Of a stretch of 22,936 nt of DNA, positions 21,891 to 22,936 are shown piece after piece. The stretch is taken from positions 1 to 22,936 of the IMG/VR virus record IMGVR_UViG_3300017751_000255. One strand, given 5' to 3'. The first letter of the stretch is position 1. The number at the start of each line of letters is the position of its first letter. The DNA is from a virus. A program made the translations under genes and the position numbers. The notes under the pieces were generated by a model that saw only the letters and a list, made by a program, of their open reading frames with translations, was not told where the DNA came from and ran no database searches.

Positions 21891-22936
21891 ATGGATAAGC
21901 AATACTATACAGTTATATTACAGCCTGGAACAGATGAACCGGCGTTTTTAAGCAGCGTTGCTGCTGGGATGACTGTAAAAAGTAATCTAAACAACTTCGA
22001 CGGTCTCATCTTAATGAGCTTGACTCAAGACGAAGTTAACATACTCGTAGCAGACGATCGAGTAATTCGTTGTGAAATCGATCTTCCTATTGAACCAACT
22101 GAGTATCCTGCTTCGAGCCCTGTTGCTGATCGTGAAGCAGATTTAGTTACACGAACTATTCCATCTCCCGGTGGTTTGCCTGGAGCTCGTTTTAGCAGTA
22201 CAAGCTTTTACTATACAGGTAGTGCAGATCCTGATACAGTAACACAAAGTTCGGGTGAGGTAGGTTTTTTTACAAACTTAAGTGAAGACGCTCGAGTTAC
22301 AGCAAATGTAAGACAAAACTATTCAGGCGCTTATGTAGATGTTGTTGCTGTTGAAGCTGGTGAGCCTTCTTCTAGCTATAGTGGTTGGCTTACGCATCCC
22401 GACTTTATGTTAGGTTCTGATGCTTCAAGAGTGTTAGGTGAAGCACAAACATATTCACTTACACTTACTCCTGATGGTAGCACTGGTTGGTTAGTATCAG
22501 GCACTGACAGATCGACTACACATACTAATGCTTTGAATCCGGCAATTAACATATATGCTGGTGATACACTTGAACTCGTTAACACAGCAGGGTCATCGCA
22601 TCCTCTTGAAATTATCGATGCCAGTACAGGTGCTCAGTATGATAATGCAACAGGTCAAGGAGCTTATGATGGAGCTTCTCAAGGAGACACACTCACTTGG
22701 ACTCCGACCTCTTTACAAACATCTGGCACCGGTGGATTAGGTACTTATAGATGTACTGTTCACGGTGCTATGGCAGGACAACTTCAAGTTAATTATAAAC
22801 GAACCCGAGTTGAACGTACTGATTGGTCTAACTATGATAATGGATTAGTTGATAATGATCAACTTACAGGTGGAGCTGATCTCTTTTCGTCTCATGCAAT
22901 AGGAGTACTCAGTGCTTGCGCTGGCACATTCTGTGG
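21891..22936 (+). CDS. Partial protein: propeptide-like start, cupredoxin domain, start of subtilase-like region
   Basis: ATG 21891 lies one base after the gp10-like stop; the frame stays open for 348 codons to the window edge. Residues 1-65 (YYTVILQPGTDEPAFLSSVA, then an LILMSLTQDEVNILVADDRV segment) resemble an inhibitor-I9 subtilase propeptide. Residues about 185-300 form a cupredoxin domain with SSHPLEII (H237) and YRCTVHGAMAGQ (C288, H291, M294), all four type-1 copper ligands. After TRVERTDW (D311) comes SSHAIGVLSACAGTF, which aligns with the subtilase histidine motif (S-H-G-T-H-V-A-G). H335 sits at the catalytic position, although GTH is replaced by AIG. The remainder, with any catalytic serine, is outside. 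Likely a virion-associated tail protein with a protease-like part. The subtilase reading is tentative; the copper domain is clearer. Confidence 0.6.
   Translation, partial: MDKQYYTVILQPGTDEPAFLSSVAAGMTVKSNLNNFDGLILMSLTQDEVNILVADDRVIRCEIDLPIEPTEYPASSPVADREADLVTRTIPSPGGLPGARFSSTSFYYTGSADPDTVTQSSGEVGFFTNLSEDARVTANVRQNYSGAYVDVVAVEAGEPSSSYSGWLTHPDFMLGSDASRVLGEAQTYSLTLTPDGSTGWLVSGTDRSTTHTNALNPAINIYAGDTLELVNTAGSSHPLEIIDASTGAQYDNATGQGAYDGASQGDTLTWTPTSLQTSGTGGLGTYRCTVHGAMAGQLQVNYKRTRVERTDWSNYDNGLVDNDQLTGGADLFSSHAIGVLSACAGTFC

Noticed and set aside
1-22936. CRISPR array, insertion sequence, integrase or attachment site
   Set aside because: No regularly spaced direct repeats, no transposase or recombinase and no terminal inverted repeats were seen; the window is a compact lytic-type structural region.

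Overview
The window is a continuous piece of a T4-like (Straboviridae/Kyanoviridae-like) myovirus genome. The evidence is the set and order of recognisable T4 core genes: clamp loader gp62 and translational repressor RegA side by side, then head completion gp4, baseplate hub genes (26, a short 51-like gene, 27, 5), tail-tube cap and junction genes (48, 54), and baseplate wedge genes (53, 25, 6, 7-like, 10-like). Low G+C, one-base TAATG gene overlaps, T4-type late promoter boxes (TATAAATA), and the added hsp20, peroxiredoxin and cupredoxin modules resemble T4-like phages of marine bacteria. The host cannot be named from the sequence. A lipoprotein with a lipobox and peptidoglycan-cleaving tail enzymes fit a Gram-negative host.

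Left part (1-3214, + strand): the end of a two-CxxC zinc-ribbon-like ORF, a small unknown gene, gp62 and RegA (replication and its translational control), dUTPase, Hsp20, a Prx5-type peroxiredoxin and a 67-residue lipoprotein. It is closed by an intrinsic terminator with a UUCG loop. Late-type promoter boxes precede regA, hsp20 and the lipoprotein gene. Two of the predicted transcripts would start almost exactly at a hairpin.

Middle part (3213-8191, - strand, read right to left): gp4, a conserved unknown protein, a gp54-like tube protein, gp26, a 55-residue gp51-like gene, an 89-residue unknown, and a 621-residue probable tape-measure/hub protein. The gp26/gp51 junction carries a perfect T_TTT_TTT slippery heptamer in the right frame to fuse the two products by -1 frameshifting. 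It lies just upstream of the tape-measure candidate, where other tailed phages use a frameshifted tail chaperone.

Right part (8284-22936, + strand): gp48, gp53 as two separate ORFs, gp27, a gp5 without lysozyme domain, a protein ending in an M15-type peptidase, gp25, gp6, a gp7-like wedge protein with an alpha/beta-hydrolase (esterase-like) domain fused to its C-terminus, a gp10-like protein carrying a cupredoxin domain, and a truncated protein combining a propeptide-like start, a second cupredoxin domain and the start of a subtilase-like region. The tail tip and baseplate therefore appear to carry several enzymes or metal-binding modules: peptidoglycan peptidase, esterase, copper-site domains and possibly a protease. 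Face-to-face late promoters in the 92-base gap at 8192-8283 drive the middle and right blocks in opposite directions.
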